Below are positions 34,281-45,075 of a DNA stretch of 64,000 nt, in pieces. Under the pieces are notes generated by a model. The model saw nothing but the letters and a program-made list of their open reading frames with translations, was not told where the DNA came from and searched no databases. Made by a program: the position numbers and the translations under genes. Source of the DNA: Penicillus capitatus (taxonomy: Eukaryota; Chlorophyta); assembly GCA_965649825.1 (NCBI GenBank), contig OZ287709.1, forward strand, positions 372,001-436,000, written 5' to 3'. Position 1 is the stretch's first letter; each line of letters starts with the position of its first letter.

Positions 34281-36601
34281 CTAAGGATGGCGGTTGTTCA
34301 CTATCAGGATGTCTCCATGAGGCGCACTTTGCTCCAATTCGAGCAGATGATGTGACTTCAGCAGCAACAGATCATAGAACCATCGACTGGCATCCAATCG
34401 ACTCTTGCCCTTCATCACACCGAACATCGATGCGCTTTGTGGTGACTCTGTGGATGACAGTCTTCTTCGCTTTGGCGATGGATAACCTGCAAAAGCGTTG
34501 CTCACATCGTTCATGAGATGACGGAGAAGGTGGAGACGGACATTCGAGGATATCGTCCATCGGACTGACGGCATCGGATTGCTGAGTAAATCTCCTTTTT
34601 AGCTGGGTCAAGAGCTGTCGACTGGATGGTCTCATATCTTCATGGACAGAATCGCGCGATCGATGTGCGTCTTTGGTCACAGGGGGCCATTCATGTAGCG
34701 CTTCTCCAGCCGGAACACCATCCTGCAGTGCCTCAAAGGAGACGGAATCGATCAAAGATCTCTCGTTGACAGAAAGCGATGCATGTTTCGCAGCCGCCTG
34801 GTCGATACTCTCATCCACAGTATCTAAGTGACAGGCACGGGCTCTTCATCCCTTCACAGAAGGACGGGTCTCGTGACCTTGTAATGGAAGGATCGTTAAT
34901 GGGAATGGATCGTCGTTGTGCGGATCTATCTCTTCATGCGCTCTCTCCACTTCCAGGTGGATATCGAGCTTCTCTGGCAACGTTGCGCAGGGTTGGTGTA
35001 TGAGAGTTGTCCAGATGGCCTCCAGAGCAGGATTCTTGCGAATAGACACGATCGAACTCTTCTCCAGCCACTCGTCCTGTCTCTATACACAAGCACAGGA
35101 AAGGCAGCGCCCGTTCTCAAAGACTGAATCTGCGATGCTACTTGGAGAGAGGTCGTGTAATCGTTGCCTCTCTCTTTAAGCATCTCCTTCATTGTCTCCT
35201 GGTGCATCTTTCGATAAGCCGTGCCTACAGCTCAACGCAGGCTTTCATGTTTCTTTTCCCAAAAGAAGCAGTCAACCACTCATGACGGTCGTTTTCTTAT
35301 CCATCATCACTTTGCGCTTCTTCTGGACGTTCTTAACAGCAGGCAACACCGTTTGCAAGAATCCACTGGACATGTATGCATAAGAATGTGACATGTCCAT
35401 GCCAGAATTACTCTTGTTTGGATTCTGTATCTTCTGATCTTTGGATGTTCTCTTGAGGTGCTTCGAGATGCAACGGTATCTCTAAACATAAGCAAACGAT
35501 GGGACTTGATGGGAATCCGAATGCTGCTCGACTGACCCGTCTCCACGTCGGGCAGTGCTGGTAGATGTTGAGACGATTGTCTGGCTGGTGTCTTTGGATC
35601 AGTATCCGCAATCTCATCCATGACCTCCTCCAAAATCGCTCCAGAAAGTGAAGCTCTCGGCATCATTGCCTCATCATGCCCATCGCTCTTTCTCGGATCT
35701 GCCAAAACACCTCGAGAGAAAACCGAAAGACTCGATCGATCCTAGACCGCTGGAAGCATTCGGCAGAACCGTTTCAGCAATGGAACTCATTCTCGGTGGA
35801 CCCAGACTCGAATGCTCTCGCATGGGATCTATCTGCAGGACAAGATCCAGTTCGATACCACACAATTCCAATTCAGATGGACACAACCGTCATTTCTTCT
35901 TCGGGAATGATCTCGAGTAATGGCGGCAGTTCACGGCTTTCTGCATAAGATCTTGCCCTTCCAGTGATATCACCACCGTTCAACGAGAATGCATCCTCTT
36001 TTGACAGTTCCAATGGCAAAAAATCTTCACTCATAAGTTCATCGCCACTAATGCGTCACACTTGTGTGAGAACAGAGAACTTTTTGAATAAAGAACTTCT
36101 GCCGAGCGTCTTCTGCCAAGATCCCACAGAACACACCCATGTCCTCGGCAGTAAGGTTGAAAAAATTTCCAGGAAATGTCAGATTCGTCAGCGCAACGGC
36201 TTCGTCCATTTCTGGCAGTGTCGTGCGCACAAACACCTGGACATTCTCACACATTATGTCACTCATCGACGCAACGCCTCCGTCACATCATAGATCTTGC
36301 TCAGAGCGTCGTTGCAGTCTTGCAAGAGGTACGTCACTTGACGTCGATAGACGCGCACCAGTCCAAAGAGCAACTGACTGGACAGCCTCAATGCAAAAGG
36401 CGCTTCGGGATTCATGATCATATCTGACACCGCACAAACCAACGTGTCTGTTTCGCTCCCTTGCCGACATCGTTTACCAACGGACTCTCGAATATCTGTA
36501 TCCGAAATCTGTTGCCGTTTGAGTTTCTTGTCCAGATGCGCTGCGATCCATATCGTCCCCAAAGACCCTCTGCGAGAGAGAACCTGCTGCGTGTAGAACA
36601 T
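34281..36601 (-). CDS. RAD21: RAD21/SCC1/REC8 cohesin kleisin
   Basis: The N-terminus at 36601 (MFYTQQVLSRRGSLGTIWIA, then AHLDKKLKRQQI) and APFALRLSSQLLFGLVRVYR with QVTYLLQDCNDALSKI are the Rad21/Rec8 N-domain that contacts SMC3. The next exon holds TTLPEMDEAVALTNLTFPGN, the conserved LPE region. A long, Ser/Pro/Asp-rich unstructured middle follows in several exons, and the C-terminal winged helix that binds SMC1 ends with GKSRLDASRWFYDLLLLKSH then APHGDILI. Kleisins close the cohesin ring that holds sister chromatids together. The sequence cannot say whether this is the mitotic (RAD21) or meiotic (REC8) form. Separase sites were not identified. A GATGTGAC motif lies in the intron after SKIYDV. 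Start is 75 bp from the divergent glycosyltransferase ATG. Confidence 0.85.
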
Positions 36602-36676
36602 CGCGCCAGGCGAACGCCGAAAGGGGCGGGCGATCGTCCAGAATGACTTTCCGGTGCGCGTCCCGTCGTCATTCCC

Positions 36677-37934
36677 ATGCGCAAGCCATCACTTGTCAAC
36701 CGAACCATCGCCTTATGCATCGGCATTGCCACGGTCTCACTCTTCTCACTCGTTTGGCAATATATCGAAGAGCGGAACGCGTAATACCTCCCCTGTGATC
36801 GACATCAGTCTCGACAATTGTCATGAAGGCATGCAAGTGGCGGTGGTGGCCTCTGTCGTGTCGAGCCTCAATTCTACGTCCCGTCGGACTACGATGCTGC
36901 AGAAGTCCACGTGACTGTCCCTTGGCACGTGCAACGATTCGATGAGGACAAGGAGATTATGTTGCCCAAATATGCATCTTCAGATATCCTGCTGGTCTCT
37001 GTGTCTAGCAACAACACTTACCAGCGGCAGATCGCTCAGAATTTCACTTTTGGACGCATCTTCGATATCCATTTCGTGACGGATAGCGATTTTCCTCAAT
37101 GCGTTCTGTGCTGGGAGAAAGATCTGGATGAGCGATGTCATTGTCCTGTATTCCGCCCGCGGTGTCGACGGCATGTCTTCTACGAACGCCCTCTGGGATG
37201 GTGGTGTGCAACCCGCAAAGCATTGGTTGCCATTCAGGCATCTTATCTACTGTCCTGCATTTGATTGAGAAGTGTGAGACACAGGTCGCCCTCGATGCTT
37301 GGAAAGAAGAAAAGTGGCCCAAATGGCTTTTCTTGCTGGATGACAATACCTGGGTCAATCCCATTTCGCTTCCGCTCGCCGTCCAGCATCTCGACCCAGA
37401 TGAACCTTATTTCATCGGCAATGCGATTCTACTCTCCCTCTTGCAACGAGACATCGTGCTTTAGGTGTTGACTATGAGGGATTCCTGGCTGGAGGACCCG
37501 GTCAGTTGATGAGCCGTGGCGTCCTGCTGAGATTGCTGGGACCGCCAGTCACATCAAATGTCATCTACCGATGGAAGAACGGAACGCACAGCATGACACC
37601 TTCCTCTCAGTTGCACTCGTGCATTGCCAGAATGCAAGGCGGCGATTGGTGTTTCTACCATGGAGATTGGGCTTTAGCTGCCTGCCTCAGAGAACTCGGC
37701 ATTCTGCCCATCGATGCTGGGTCCAAAATGCAAAACGCCTTTTTCAGTCAATTCTCAGAGTGCTGTAGCAGAGAAGAGGGGACCTGGTTTGGTATCTCTC
37801 CCAAAATCGCATCCCATCTGCATCACACGCATTCCATTGGTCTGCACGTGGAGCCAGAGGAGATGTACGAGATCTTCTACCGTCACATCGTTCCTTTCTA
37901 TCGGAGACTCGTTTCGTCTCTGCGCCATCCGTGA
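36677..37934 (+). CDS. Fringe/C1GALT-like (GT31) type II Golgi glycosyltransferase
   Basis: The ATG at 36677 begins MRKPSLVNRTIALCIGIATV followed by SLFSLVWQYIEERN: a short basic tail and one signal-anchor helix, as in type II Golgi enzymes. Later exons show a GT31 pattern: EEKWPKWLFLLDDNTWVNPI with a DDN (DxD-like) metal-nucleotide site, LDPDEPYFIG, FLAGGPGQLMSRGVLLRLLG, DWALAACLRELGI and a C-terminal HHTHSIGLHVEPEEMYEIFY. These align in order with Fringe and core-1 beta-1,3-galactosyltransferases (kWflmaDDdtyv.., GGaGyvlSr, EDvalg). Donor and acceptor sugars are unknown. Introns lie at about 36785-36830, 36900-36930, near 37190-37290 and 37460. The stop lies 34 bp before the next start codon. 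Confidence 0.7.
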
Positions 37935-37968
37935 TGCGACAGCTGGTCTCCGTTTGACACTCGATCGA

Positions 37969-38736
37969 ATGCATGGACTGTACATTGCCCGTACTGTGGC
38001 AAGTCAGCTGACGATGCAGCAATGTCGAGCCGTACACGCCTCAGTGGAGATCGGTTCGCGACTGCCGCGTTTCAAGGCGCTCTTCGTCGACGCTGCCGGA
38101 ACACTGCTCTATCCAGCCCAGCCAGTGACACAAATCTACCAACAGTTTGCCAAGAGACACGGCGTGGCAGTATCGGAATCGCAGATCCTGAGCGGTTACC
38201 GCGAGGCCTTTGCCAATCCGCCTGTTCCAGATCTCTGGTCGTCTATCAACCTGCGCTACGTCGGCGATGGGAAGGTCTTTTGGCGTCATGTGGTTTCAAA
38301 GGCGACGGGCAGCGATTCCGAGGCTCTATTGGATGATCTCTATCACTACTACGAGCGACGAGAGGCCTGGGTTGTGCCTCGAGATGCCAAACCGGCACTG
38401 CTGCGTCTCAAACGCCATGGCATTAAGTGTATCGTCGTCAGTAACTTCGACACGCGACTTCGGCCATTGCTCGAGACATTGGGATTCCGTGACGTCTTTG
38501 ATGCCGTCATCGTCTCGGCAGAGGTCGAAATGGAAAAACCAAATCCGTGCATCTTCGAAAAGGCCTTAGAAGAGGCGAAGTGTGATCCGCAAGAGGTCAT
38601 TCATGTAGGAGATGATCGACGGAATGACGTCTGGGGTGCGCGCGAGGCTGGTATCGATGCATGGCTATGGGGATTGGACGTCATGTCTTTTGAAGATATT
38701 GCACAGCGTATCTTGTCGCCCTCGACACTGATGTGA
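37969..38736 (+). CDS. HAD-superfamily hydrolase (HDHD3-like)
   Basis: Single exon of about 255 codons. HAD motifs: FKALFVDAAGTLLYPAQPV (motif I nucleophile Asp, with Ala-Ala where many phosphatases have xDG), CIVVSNFDTRL (motif II Ser), EMEKPNPCIF (motif III Lys) and VIHVGDDRRNDVWGAREAGI (motif IV Asp-Asp). A helical cap of the C1 type lies between motifs I and II (residues about 45-130). The loss of the second motif I aspartate is also seen in some HDHD3-type members and may lower or alter phosphatase activity. The N-terminus is basic (MHGLYIARTVASQLTMQQCR) and may be an organelle presequence. It converges with the AP-1 sigma gene, with only 14 bp between stop codons. The final codons CTG ATG TGA C form one copy of the GATGTGAC motif. 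Confidence 0.85.
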   Translation: MHGLYIARTVASQLTMQQCRAVHASVEIGSRLPRFKALFVDAAGTLLYPAQPVTQIYQQFAKRHGVAVSESQILSGYREAFANPPVPDLWSSINLRYVGDGKVFWRHVVSKATGSDSEALLDDLYHYYERREAWVVPRDAKPALLRLKRHGIKCIVVSNFDTRLRPLLETLGFRDVFDAVIVSAEVEMEKPNPCIFEKALEEAKCDPQEVIHVGDDRRNDVWGAREAGIDAWLWGLDVMSFEDIAQRILSPSTLM

Positions 38737-38750
38737 CGTGCGCTGCTGCG

Positions 38751-39381
38751 CTAACCCCGCATCGCGAGTTGCTTGTCCTGTTCGATCTCCTGATCTGCGG
38801 CCTCGACCACTCGACAGATATTCTTTTTGCTCGGTTCTTGTAATTCGCCTAGACAGACAATCACACGTGTTGATATTATGTGCCATGACGATTTCGCATT
38901 TGTGTGACCTGAAATGAGCGTTTCGTCGAGAATGTAGTAAGCTTTGTGGAAATTGAAAATCAGATCGAGTTCACACACATTGCCAAAGCACTTGTCCAGC
39001 ACTTCAACGAAATGATGAATGACTTCGAGGGTGTACAGCTCATTGTCCGTCGTGTCAACGCAGCAACAGAAGTACAGACTCGCGTAGCGTTTGTAGACGA
39101 GCTTCAGGTCACGCCAGTCGAGAAAGTTGCATAACTGCCAGAGCATGGACACCCTCTTGTCTCAACGAACGTACACACATTATGATACCTTGGCGGGTCG
39201 TGCCAACACCTTGGGCGTGATTTCTTTGATGACGCGTGTGCGTTCTTTCTGTGAATACGTCGAGTACCACTTGGCGAGGCGAACCTTGCCTTGTCGACTG
39301 AAGAGCAGAAAGAAATGAATCTAGAACAGGCATCGTTCGTTGGGCGTTGCTATCTTCTCATTCGGCATCGATGCTTACCAT
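38751..39381 (-). CDS. AP1S: AP-1 clathrin adaptor sigma subunit
   Basis: The protein reads [20 protein letters not shown] then [40 protein letters not shown] with [38 protein letters not shown] and an AP-1-type tail [18 protein letters not shown]. The [17 protein letters not shown] block and the [17 protein letters not shown] block are the clathrin adaptor small-chain signature; the tail fits sigma1 over sigma2/3. It sorts cargo at the trans-Golgi and endosomes. Remarkably, the first coding exon is only the ATG (39381-39379), followed directly by a GTAAGC..CTGTTCTAG intron of 58 nt. The next two introns are about 55-60 nt. Confidence 0.9.
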
Positions 39382-39858
39382 GAGACACTCGCGGAAAGGC
39401 GACGATGACGACGATTTGACAGCGAGGTGTGGAATTGGTGCATGTGTGGCTTGTACATCAGCCACCAGCTTAAATGTGGGTCAATCTGCCGTTAGTCTTT
39501 TCTTCTCAAACGTAACAAAAACAGAGAACCCGAGGACATGTCGCGTCCATCCGGGAAAGAACGAACAATGGTATACAATGGGTATTCCGAAGTGTTCATT
39601 TGCGTTGCCTTTGTTCAAAAAGAGGTAGGTCCTGGAATGGACAGACAGACTAGGTATCGCGTCTGTCGTTGCCAAGATGCAGAAGATTCTCAGGCAGCAC
39701 TTGACGTAGACCTTCATTATTGACGCCCTGTGGTTGGGCATCGACAAAAAATGGAGAACGGCCAGCTAACGGTGTCGGATCCAGTGCAGACATTGCCTTG
39801 GTGTTGTGACCCAATTTCTGTTTCTCCACAAACCTGTCACCAAAGAAGCACACATCCG
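39382..39858. other. Intergenic, AP1S promoter side
   Basis: About 480 bp with no supported gene. Short frames on both strands show no family signal. Confidence 0.4.
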
Positions 39859-40596
39859 TCACATCATTTGCTGCGCATCCTCGTACCGTTTCTTAGAGTA
39901 GCGTCCCCAGGACACCATCATGATCCTCGCAATTCTGTTGGAGACCATGCGCACAAGTTTGGCATTCTCCTCGGACAATTCGCTCAGTCCTTTCTCCCCG
40001 TGATCAATGAGCCACTGCGGAATCTTCTTGTTCGTGAGCTCCAGACAGAGATCTCTGGCAAAATGGTGGCAGTTGTGATAGAAGCAATCGTAGGTCTTGA
40101 TGTTGTATTTCTCCTTTAGGTGACCAAAACAGAAGGCTTCTGTCTCTTCCGGTTCCATGGCTGTTGTGCCCATGTCGTACAGAAAAGCAGGAGAGAAACC
40201 ACGGACGAAAAAGACGTCGTTCAGATTGAGCTGCTCCACTTGGTGATCGAACCAGTACTCCTGTCCATGGACAGCGACGGCGACATGGTAGATGCCATCC
40301 ACTTCTTTGCGCAGCAGACGTCCTCCCACTGGAGCCAGACCCCATCGGTCGATATTGTAAACGCGTAGCTGGACGGGATAGGAGCTTCGAGAAGAGTGCT
40401 GATCATTGGGGAGAGACGAAGGGAGGTCGTCCGAAGCAGCGTCAAGAGGAAAGGGAAGACGCGAAGGCGGGGAAATGGGGAAAACGGCTTTGCTTCGACG
40501 AAGACGCCCGAAGAGTCGTGACGCCGGAAGATTGGCAGAGAGCAGCGGAGCGTGGGCTACGAGAGCTGTCTCTGAAAGGAGAGAATGACGCTGCAT
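39859..40596 (-). CDS. PPPDE/DeSI-type thiol isopeptidase
   Basis: ATG at 40596 (MQRHSLLSETALVAHAPLLS), a Ser/Arg/Pro-rich N-terminal extension of about 85 residues, then the PPPDE papain-like fold: VQLRVYNIDRWGL, IYHVAVAVHGQEYWF (catalytic His), FFVRGFSPAFLY, CFYHNCHHFARDLCLELTN (catalytic Cys in NCHHF) and KIPQWLIDHGE. PPPDE/DeSI proteins remove SUMO or ubiquitin from selected targets. The C-terminal tail is helical (LVRMVSNRIARIMMVSWGRY). The His and Cys dyad is intact, so it should be active. No intron in the coding part. A minus-strand GATGTGAC copy sits about 70 bp upstream of the ATG, and the stop codon context (ATG ATG TGA C) forms another. Confidence 0.85.
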   Translation of the reverse strand: MQRHSLLSETALVAHAPLLSANLPASRLFGRLRRSKAVFPISPPSRLPFPLDAASDDLPSSLPNDQHSSRSSYPVQLRVYNIDRWGLAPVGGRLLRKEVDGIYHVAVAVHGQEYWFDHQVEQLNLNDVFFVRGFSPAFLYDMGTTAMEPEETEAFCFGHLKEKYNIKTYDCFYHNCHHFARDLCLELTNKKIPQWLIDHGEKGLSELSEENAKLVRMVSNRIARIMMVSWGRYSKKRYEDAQQMM

Positions 40597-40869
40597 CCGG
40601 AAGCAAGATTTCGACCGAAAAGATCGCGTGTACGACAAGAGGCAATCGTAGATGCTCTATCGCTGTCACATCAGAGGAACGTCTACCAAAGCGGTTGTGG
40701 TAAATCATGTCCGTCAGGTAATCAATCATGCGAGCGATTTCTGCGATCTTTACAAAAAGAGTGCTTTCAATACATGGATCAAACGATGCCGTTTGTTTGA
40801 TTTGTTCGATTCGACACTCCTACGGTTAACGCGAGTTGTCCTCACCTGCGTTTTTTGAATGAGTCGGGA

Positions 40870-41939
40870 CTACTCGGTCGGGTGAAAAAAGTAGTCTGCG
40901 ACAGGAGACATCCATTGGTCCAATCTTTGGAGAAGCTCTTCTCTCGTTAGAGCCGGGATCGAGAAAGGTACTCGACATGGACTCAGTTTTCGGCCGAACG
41001 CTGTGAAGACGACGTCTACTCCATAGCGATCCACGCGTTTCAGTTTGGCAACGTCCACAGTGGAGCGCAAGAAACACTCGACGGCTCTCTGCAGCTCTTC
41101 GGCTCTGTCTGAGTTCACCGTTTTCGCAATGTCGCCTGAGAATTTGGCGACGGGATCAGGCTTCGTTATTTGGAAATCTGTGCCGCTTATCTGAAAGGCC
41201 AACATAAGAATGTGCATGGGAATGTCGTATGAAAGGACGCACGCACGTTCCGAGCCACGGTTTGCACACCAGAAATGAATCTCACGTTGAGGATGGTTTC
41301 CATACGAAACCACCGGAAATCTCCAAAATCGACCCAGAATGCACCGGGAGATTTTGCAAGATAGATATCTCGAACGCTCGATGCGTCAGAAGTAACGGGT
41401 AGTGCGATTCCTGTGACCGTTGCCATTTGGTCACGTGCATCCTGAACCAGTCTGATGAGCAGACGGAACATAGCGACCGTACCACGCACCAGTTCCTTCC
41501 CTTCCAAGACAAAGAGGGAGATACGGCCGTTACGTGCGATATCTCTCGTGTGTTCGGCCTTTGTCGATACACTGAAAATCGGGCGACCCTCAGTGTCCGC
41601 CACAAAGTTAACGTAAGATCCTATCGGCGCTTCGCAAAGGTGTTCTTTGGCTGAAATGGCGGATAGCACTCCGAATCTGCCAATGCTCTTGCTTGAGAGC
41701 CGCGCGGTGGTCTGTGGATGAGAGACGCACCGACCGTTGTCTATGAGTGTCCGTGCCGCTTCTGTCGTCGTTAAACGTTTCAGCTTCGCCTGTTCACGGC
41801 GAAAATTTTCCCAGTCTATACACGTCGTTGGACGCGTTGAAGAGTCTAGGAACAACGGCACCGACCTCAGGTTCCAGCGACCGGCAGCCTGCGCGACCTT
41901 TGGAAGCGCGTCGCGTTTGATACGCGCAACGTCTGTCAT
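40870..41939 (-). CDS. FMN-binding split-barrel plus DUF2470 protein (HugZ/GluBP-like)
   Basis: The N-terminal half has a pyridoxamine-phosphate-oxidase-like split barrel: RTLIDNGRCVSHPQ, FGVLSAISAKEHLCEAPIGS, YVNFVADTEGRPIFSVSTKA, HTRDIARNGRISLFVLEG, then after a 48-nt intron DARDQMATVTGIALPV and FWVDFGDFRWFRMETI. The C-terminal half (AEELQRAVECFLRSTVDVAK, VDRYGVDVVFTAFGRKLSPC, VPFSIPALTREELLQRLDQW) is a DUF2470 domain. This pairing occurs in cyanobacterial and plastid proteins such as HugZ-type haem-binding enzymes, the glutamyl-tRNA-reductase-binding protein GluBP and PGR7. A plastid role in haem/tetrapyrrole handling is inferred. The N-terminus (MTDVARIKRDALPKVAQAAG) is not a classical transit peptide. 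A second intron of about 55 nt precedes ISGTDFQITK. Confidence 0.8.
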
Positions 41940-42942
41940 ACAAAGAACCGCTGTGTGCTGTCATCTTATGAACGCATTCTTCTACACGACACTGAGATGT
42001 CGTTGGAAAGAAGTCGTGTCGACGAGAGCCAACGAAATCTGCCGACCTTTCTCGAAAAGTGGAACATGGGCGGTGAATTGTCGATTCTCTTTGCTCAGAA
42101 AACGAAGGATACACGCGGAAATGAGGAGCTTAAATGAAACATTTTGGACGAACCGTCGTGTTCAGCACGGTCAGTCGACGGAAGGTTGTTTCGCAGAACA
42201 GCAAAATGGAAATCGCCACACCGAATACGCGCGTCTATTCCTTCCTTTATTCATCTCCATAACCCCGTATCGGATCGCGTGTTCGCCGCCGTTACAATGG
42301 TTGACTTAAGGCCAACCCGAGGCTCGAATTGCAACGAGACCATAGCATCCTGTTTTCGATGACAACGCGTTAAACAAAGGTTCTCTATGTTAAAGATTGG
42401 CTCTTTCGACATAGGATCTACGTATCCATATCTTCTTGATGAGACTCGCGCAAGACTGTTGCGCGTGGCACAGGCGTTTATACAATGGAGAACCGACGGC
42501 TCCTATGAATGCTGACAGGGATGTGCTTGTCATGAGCTTGCTTCGCATTCCAACAGAGGAATCCGAGCTTTGCCGGTTGACGTCTTTAATAAGTGTGTGG
42601 TTCTTTGGCCTTGATGTTTTTACACATCTGATCTGTAAGTGCAGTCTATCCAAGCAATCGACACAAGGATGGCACGCCAGCAGTCCATGGTTCTCCTGAC
42701 AAAGACCCTTCGCGGTTTTGGAATTCGGTACGGGTCGGTTTATACATGAACAAGGAGTGCGATTCGCTATTGCCGTAGTCGACGTGACGTCGTCGATAAC
42801 AAACGCGAATATCGGCATTAAAATCGCAGAGCAGATGCCATCATTAAAAGTTCTGTCGCTGTCTCTTTCCGCGTCATTTTGATTCTTCGCAACGTACTTT
42901 ATATTTTACGGCTAATTGCTTCTCACGGTGTCGTAGAAATTT
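41940..42942. other. 1-kb gap, no firm gene
   Basis: No family signal was found. A minus-strand frame of about 142 codons (42818-42390) has several Cys and an Arg-rich end but no recognisable motif; it may be chance. The region separates a minus-strand and a plus-strand gene and so holds both promoters. Confidence 0.35.
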
Positions 42943-43803
42943 ATGACGCATTCTAGCAGCAGTAAGATGCACGACGGCGACACGCATCTACCTCTGTGGC
43001 GTTTTGAGGTCGGCGTTGAAAATACAGATGAACTAACCGTCGGAAATGGCGCAATCTGCCTCTACACGCACCACAATATGTTTGTGAGAGCACCATATGA
43101 TGGTGCACCGATCAGAAATGACCGCGTATGGTGTCGAGCGGACGAGCACATCGTCGTGGAGCCTCTCGAAGACGATCGCTTTGCACTGAAATGTTGGAGG
43201 TATGGAAGGTATTTCTCCTGCAGAAGCGATGGCACGCTCGTCCAGTCGTCGGAGATTGGAAAAGACGAGAAGTTCGCTCTCTATTTTGACTACCGAGCAG
43301 AATACGTCGGTCTGTTCAGTACCGAACACAAGAGATGGGTCACAGCAGAGCCCGATGGAAGAATGTCTTGTAACCGAGAACATTTCGGGAATTGGGAAAG
43401 GTTTTCCGGATGGAAAGCGGGAACAAAGATTGCGTGGTCTCCGGCAGATGACTGGGAAAAGGTGGCAGAGTACGATAACACGCAGTCGGCTTGGGCACAC
43501 GAGTTCGAGTTCACTGTGAAAACTGGTTATGTCAAAGCGGAAACGCCGTCGGCAGGACTCTACATTGGCAAAGCGCGCCTCTTCCCTGGACCAGAAATGC
43601 CTGAAGTCTTTGTCTCTGGCATCCGCACACGGACTTCTACTGATTGGTCAAGGATTTCTGCGGAGACGTGGGAGGAAGCTACAGAGAGCGACCAGACGGC
43701 AACGGCACAACCCAGTTCTTATGCAACCGTCTACCAAGCCGTTGGCAAATACGGAGTGTTCGCCTTTTACTCCGATCAGATCCGCACGGTGCAGAGCATC
43801 TAA
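42943..43803 (+). CDS. Fascin-like beta-trefoil protein, intronless
   Basis: Single exon of 286 codons with no signal peptide. Residues about 35-150 read as beta-trefoil repeats: ICLYTHHNMFVRAPYDGA, HIVVEPLEDDRFALKCWRYG, RYFSCRSDGTLVQSSEIGKD, YVGLFSTEHKRWVTAEPDGR and MSCNREHFGNWERFSG. The repeated pattern (alternating strand, K/RYL/F-cxxxDG, f.) is that of fascin or actin-crosslinking-like trefoils. The C-terminal part (150-286) is also beta-rich (EFEFTVKTGYVKAETPSAGL, YATVYQAVGKYGVFAFYS). Possible roles are actin bundling or carbohydrate binding; neither can be chosen. Proteins of this kind are scattered among protists and sometimes laterally acquired. Confidence 0.6.
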   Translation: MTHSSSSKMHDGDTHLPLWRFEVGVENTDELTVGNGAICLYTHHNMFVRAPYDGAPIRNDRVWCRADEHIVVEPLEDDRFALKCWRYGRYFSCRSDGTLVQSSEIGKDEKFALYFDYRAEYVGLFSTEHKRWVTAEPDGRMSCNREHFGNWERFSGWKAGTKIAWSPADDWEKVAEYDNTQSAWAHEFEFTVKTGYVKAETPSAGLYIGKARLFPGPEMPEVFVSGIRTRTSTDWSRISAETWEEATESDQTATAQPSSYATVYQAVGKYGVFAFYSDQIRTVQSI

Positions 43804-44809
43804 CGAGATGGACTCTTAAACTTGCCTTTCTTCGCTGGGGAGGTTAACAAACTGCGGGAACGATCCAGACAGCAGTTCTCTCCGTCCTTGTCGATCAGGT
43901 CGATCAAAAAAGGATTCTGAAATGTTGAACGGAGACAGCTGGCTGTAAATGGTCAGTCTGAATGCAAAACACTGCGCGTGGTCGTGTCACGAAAGAGAGA
44001 GAGTTCACTGCCTATGAAGAATCGGATGCCATTGCCAGCAGCCTCTCCTCTGACACAGATGGAGATAGATTTTCGAAGCTCTGTACAAACCCACTACCGA
44101 TAATCTCTTCGTCTGCAACCAAAGATGTTGCACTGCATTCTCCGACGGATCGAAGATTGATCGAAACAGTGACATTCATCCCCGACGTGCCTGCCGTGTC
44201 TTAAAAGGCTGGAATGCGGTCAATCGAAGTCAGATACCAGTCCCCAGATGCTTCGCAGATGATTACTTACACACGGACCGAACGTCAGACTCGTCCGGAT
44301 GGGTTATCACCCTTCTCGCGGCAAACACAGACGGTTGGCATTCATTCTGAACAGCTGTGCGAATCAAGACGGCCGATCGAGTTCCTTGACGATACCGAGT
44401 GGACCTTCCCAGGAAGCAGCCGTCCGCGGAACTCTTTCAAGCATTGGTTTGCGGCCAGGATCTGTGGACGCCATTAGTTTGCATGGAACAGGCAGGGACC
44501 ACTCAGTTTGACAGATCTGACAGGTATGGGTGTCCTTGCGCTGACTCAAGGACGCTGTAAATCACCGTCTGCTTGGCACATCCAACACACCTGTCCAAAT
44601 TCAATTCCCCGGTTGTCGTGAGTCGATGGATTGGTAAAGGCCTTGGTACTTGAGTACGGAGATCGATGATTTTCGGCGAGCATGCATCAACACTGCTCGA
44701 CATCCAGTGCAAGGTTGCGCATCTCGAGTCTCTGTGGAAAAGATGCAACATCAGATGTCTGCGGAACAGAGACAGATCACTGGCATTCTCCGATTCATCA
44801 GGAGGTGCC

Positions 44810-45075
44810 TGTCGGCAAGATGGCGATCTGTCGATGTGACTGTCTCGTGCACGAGGGTTGCACCTTGCTTTGGGACGCTTGGGGTCTTGTCATTCGGGGG
44901 TTTGGGCTGGAAAGGGGTCTTTTTCTCTGGTCCTGGAGCTGTGCTGAGTCACCTGCCTAGGCATGTCACGTCACCACAGGGGTATTTAATGGACAATCTG
45001 CACCTTGTTTCACCTTGCTCCAACAGTTGTAACAAGTCTTCCGCTGTTCATCTTTGTCCGACCCGACCGCCGACA
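44810..45075 (+). mobile_element. Solo LTR, family A, copy 1
   Basis: A 266-bp unit starting TGTCGGCAAGATGGCG and ending CCGCCGACA, so the termini are TGTCGG/CCGACA inverted. Flanks are GTGCC (44805-44809) and GTGTC (45076-45080), a 5-bp target duplication with one change. It carries a TATA-like GGGGTATTTAA near 44980 and a GATGTGAC copy near 44836. A second copy lies at 61169-61437. No internal region is next to it, so it is a solo LTR left by recombination. It sits between the KS and ER parts of the PKS relic. Confidence 0.85.

Noticed and set aside
42390-42818. Minus-strand frame of 142 codons
   Set aside because: No family motif and no splice context; too weak to call.
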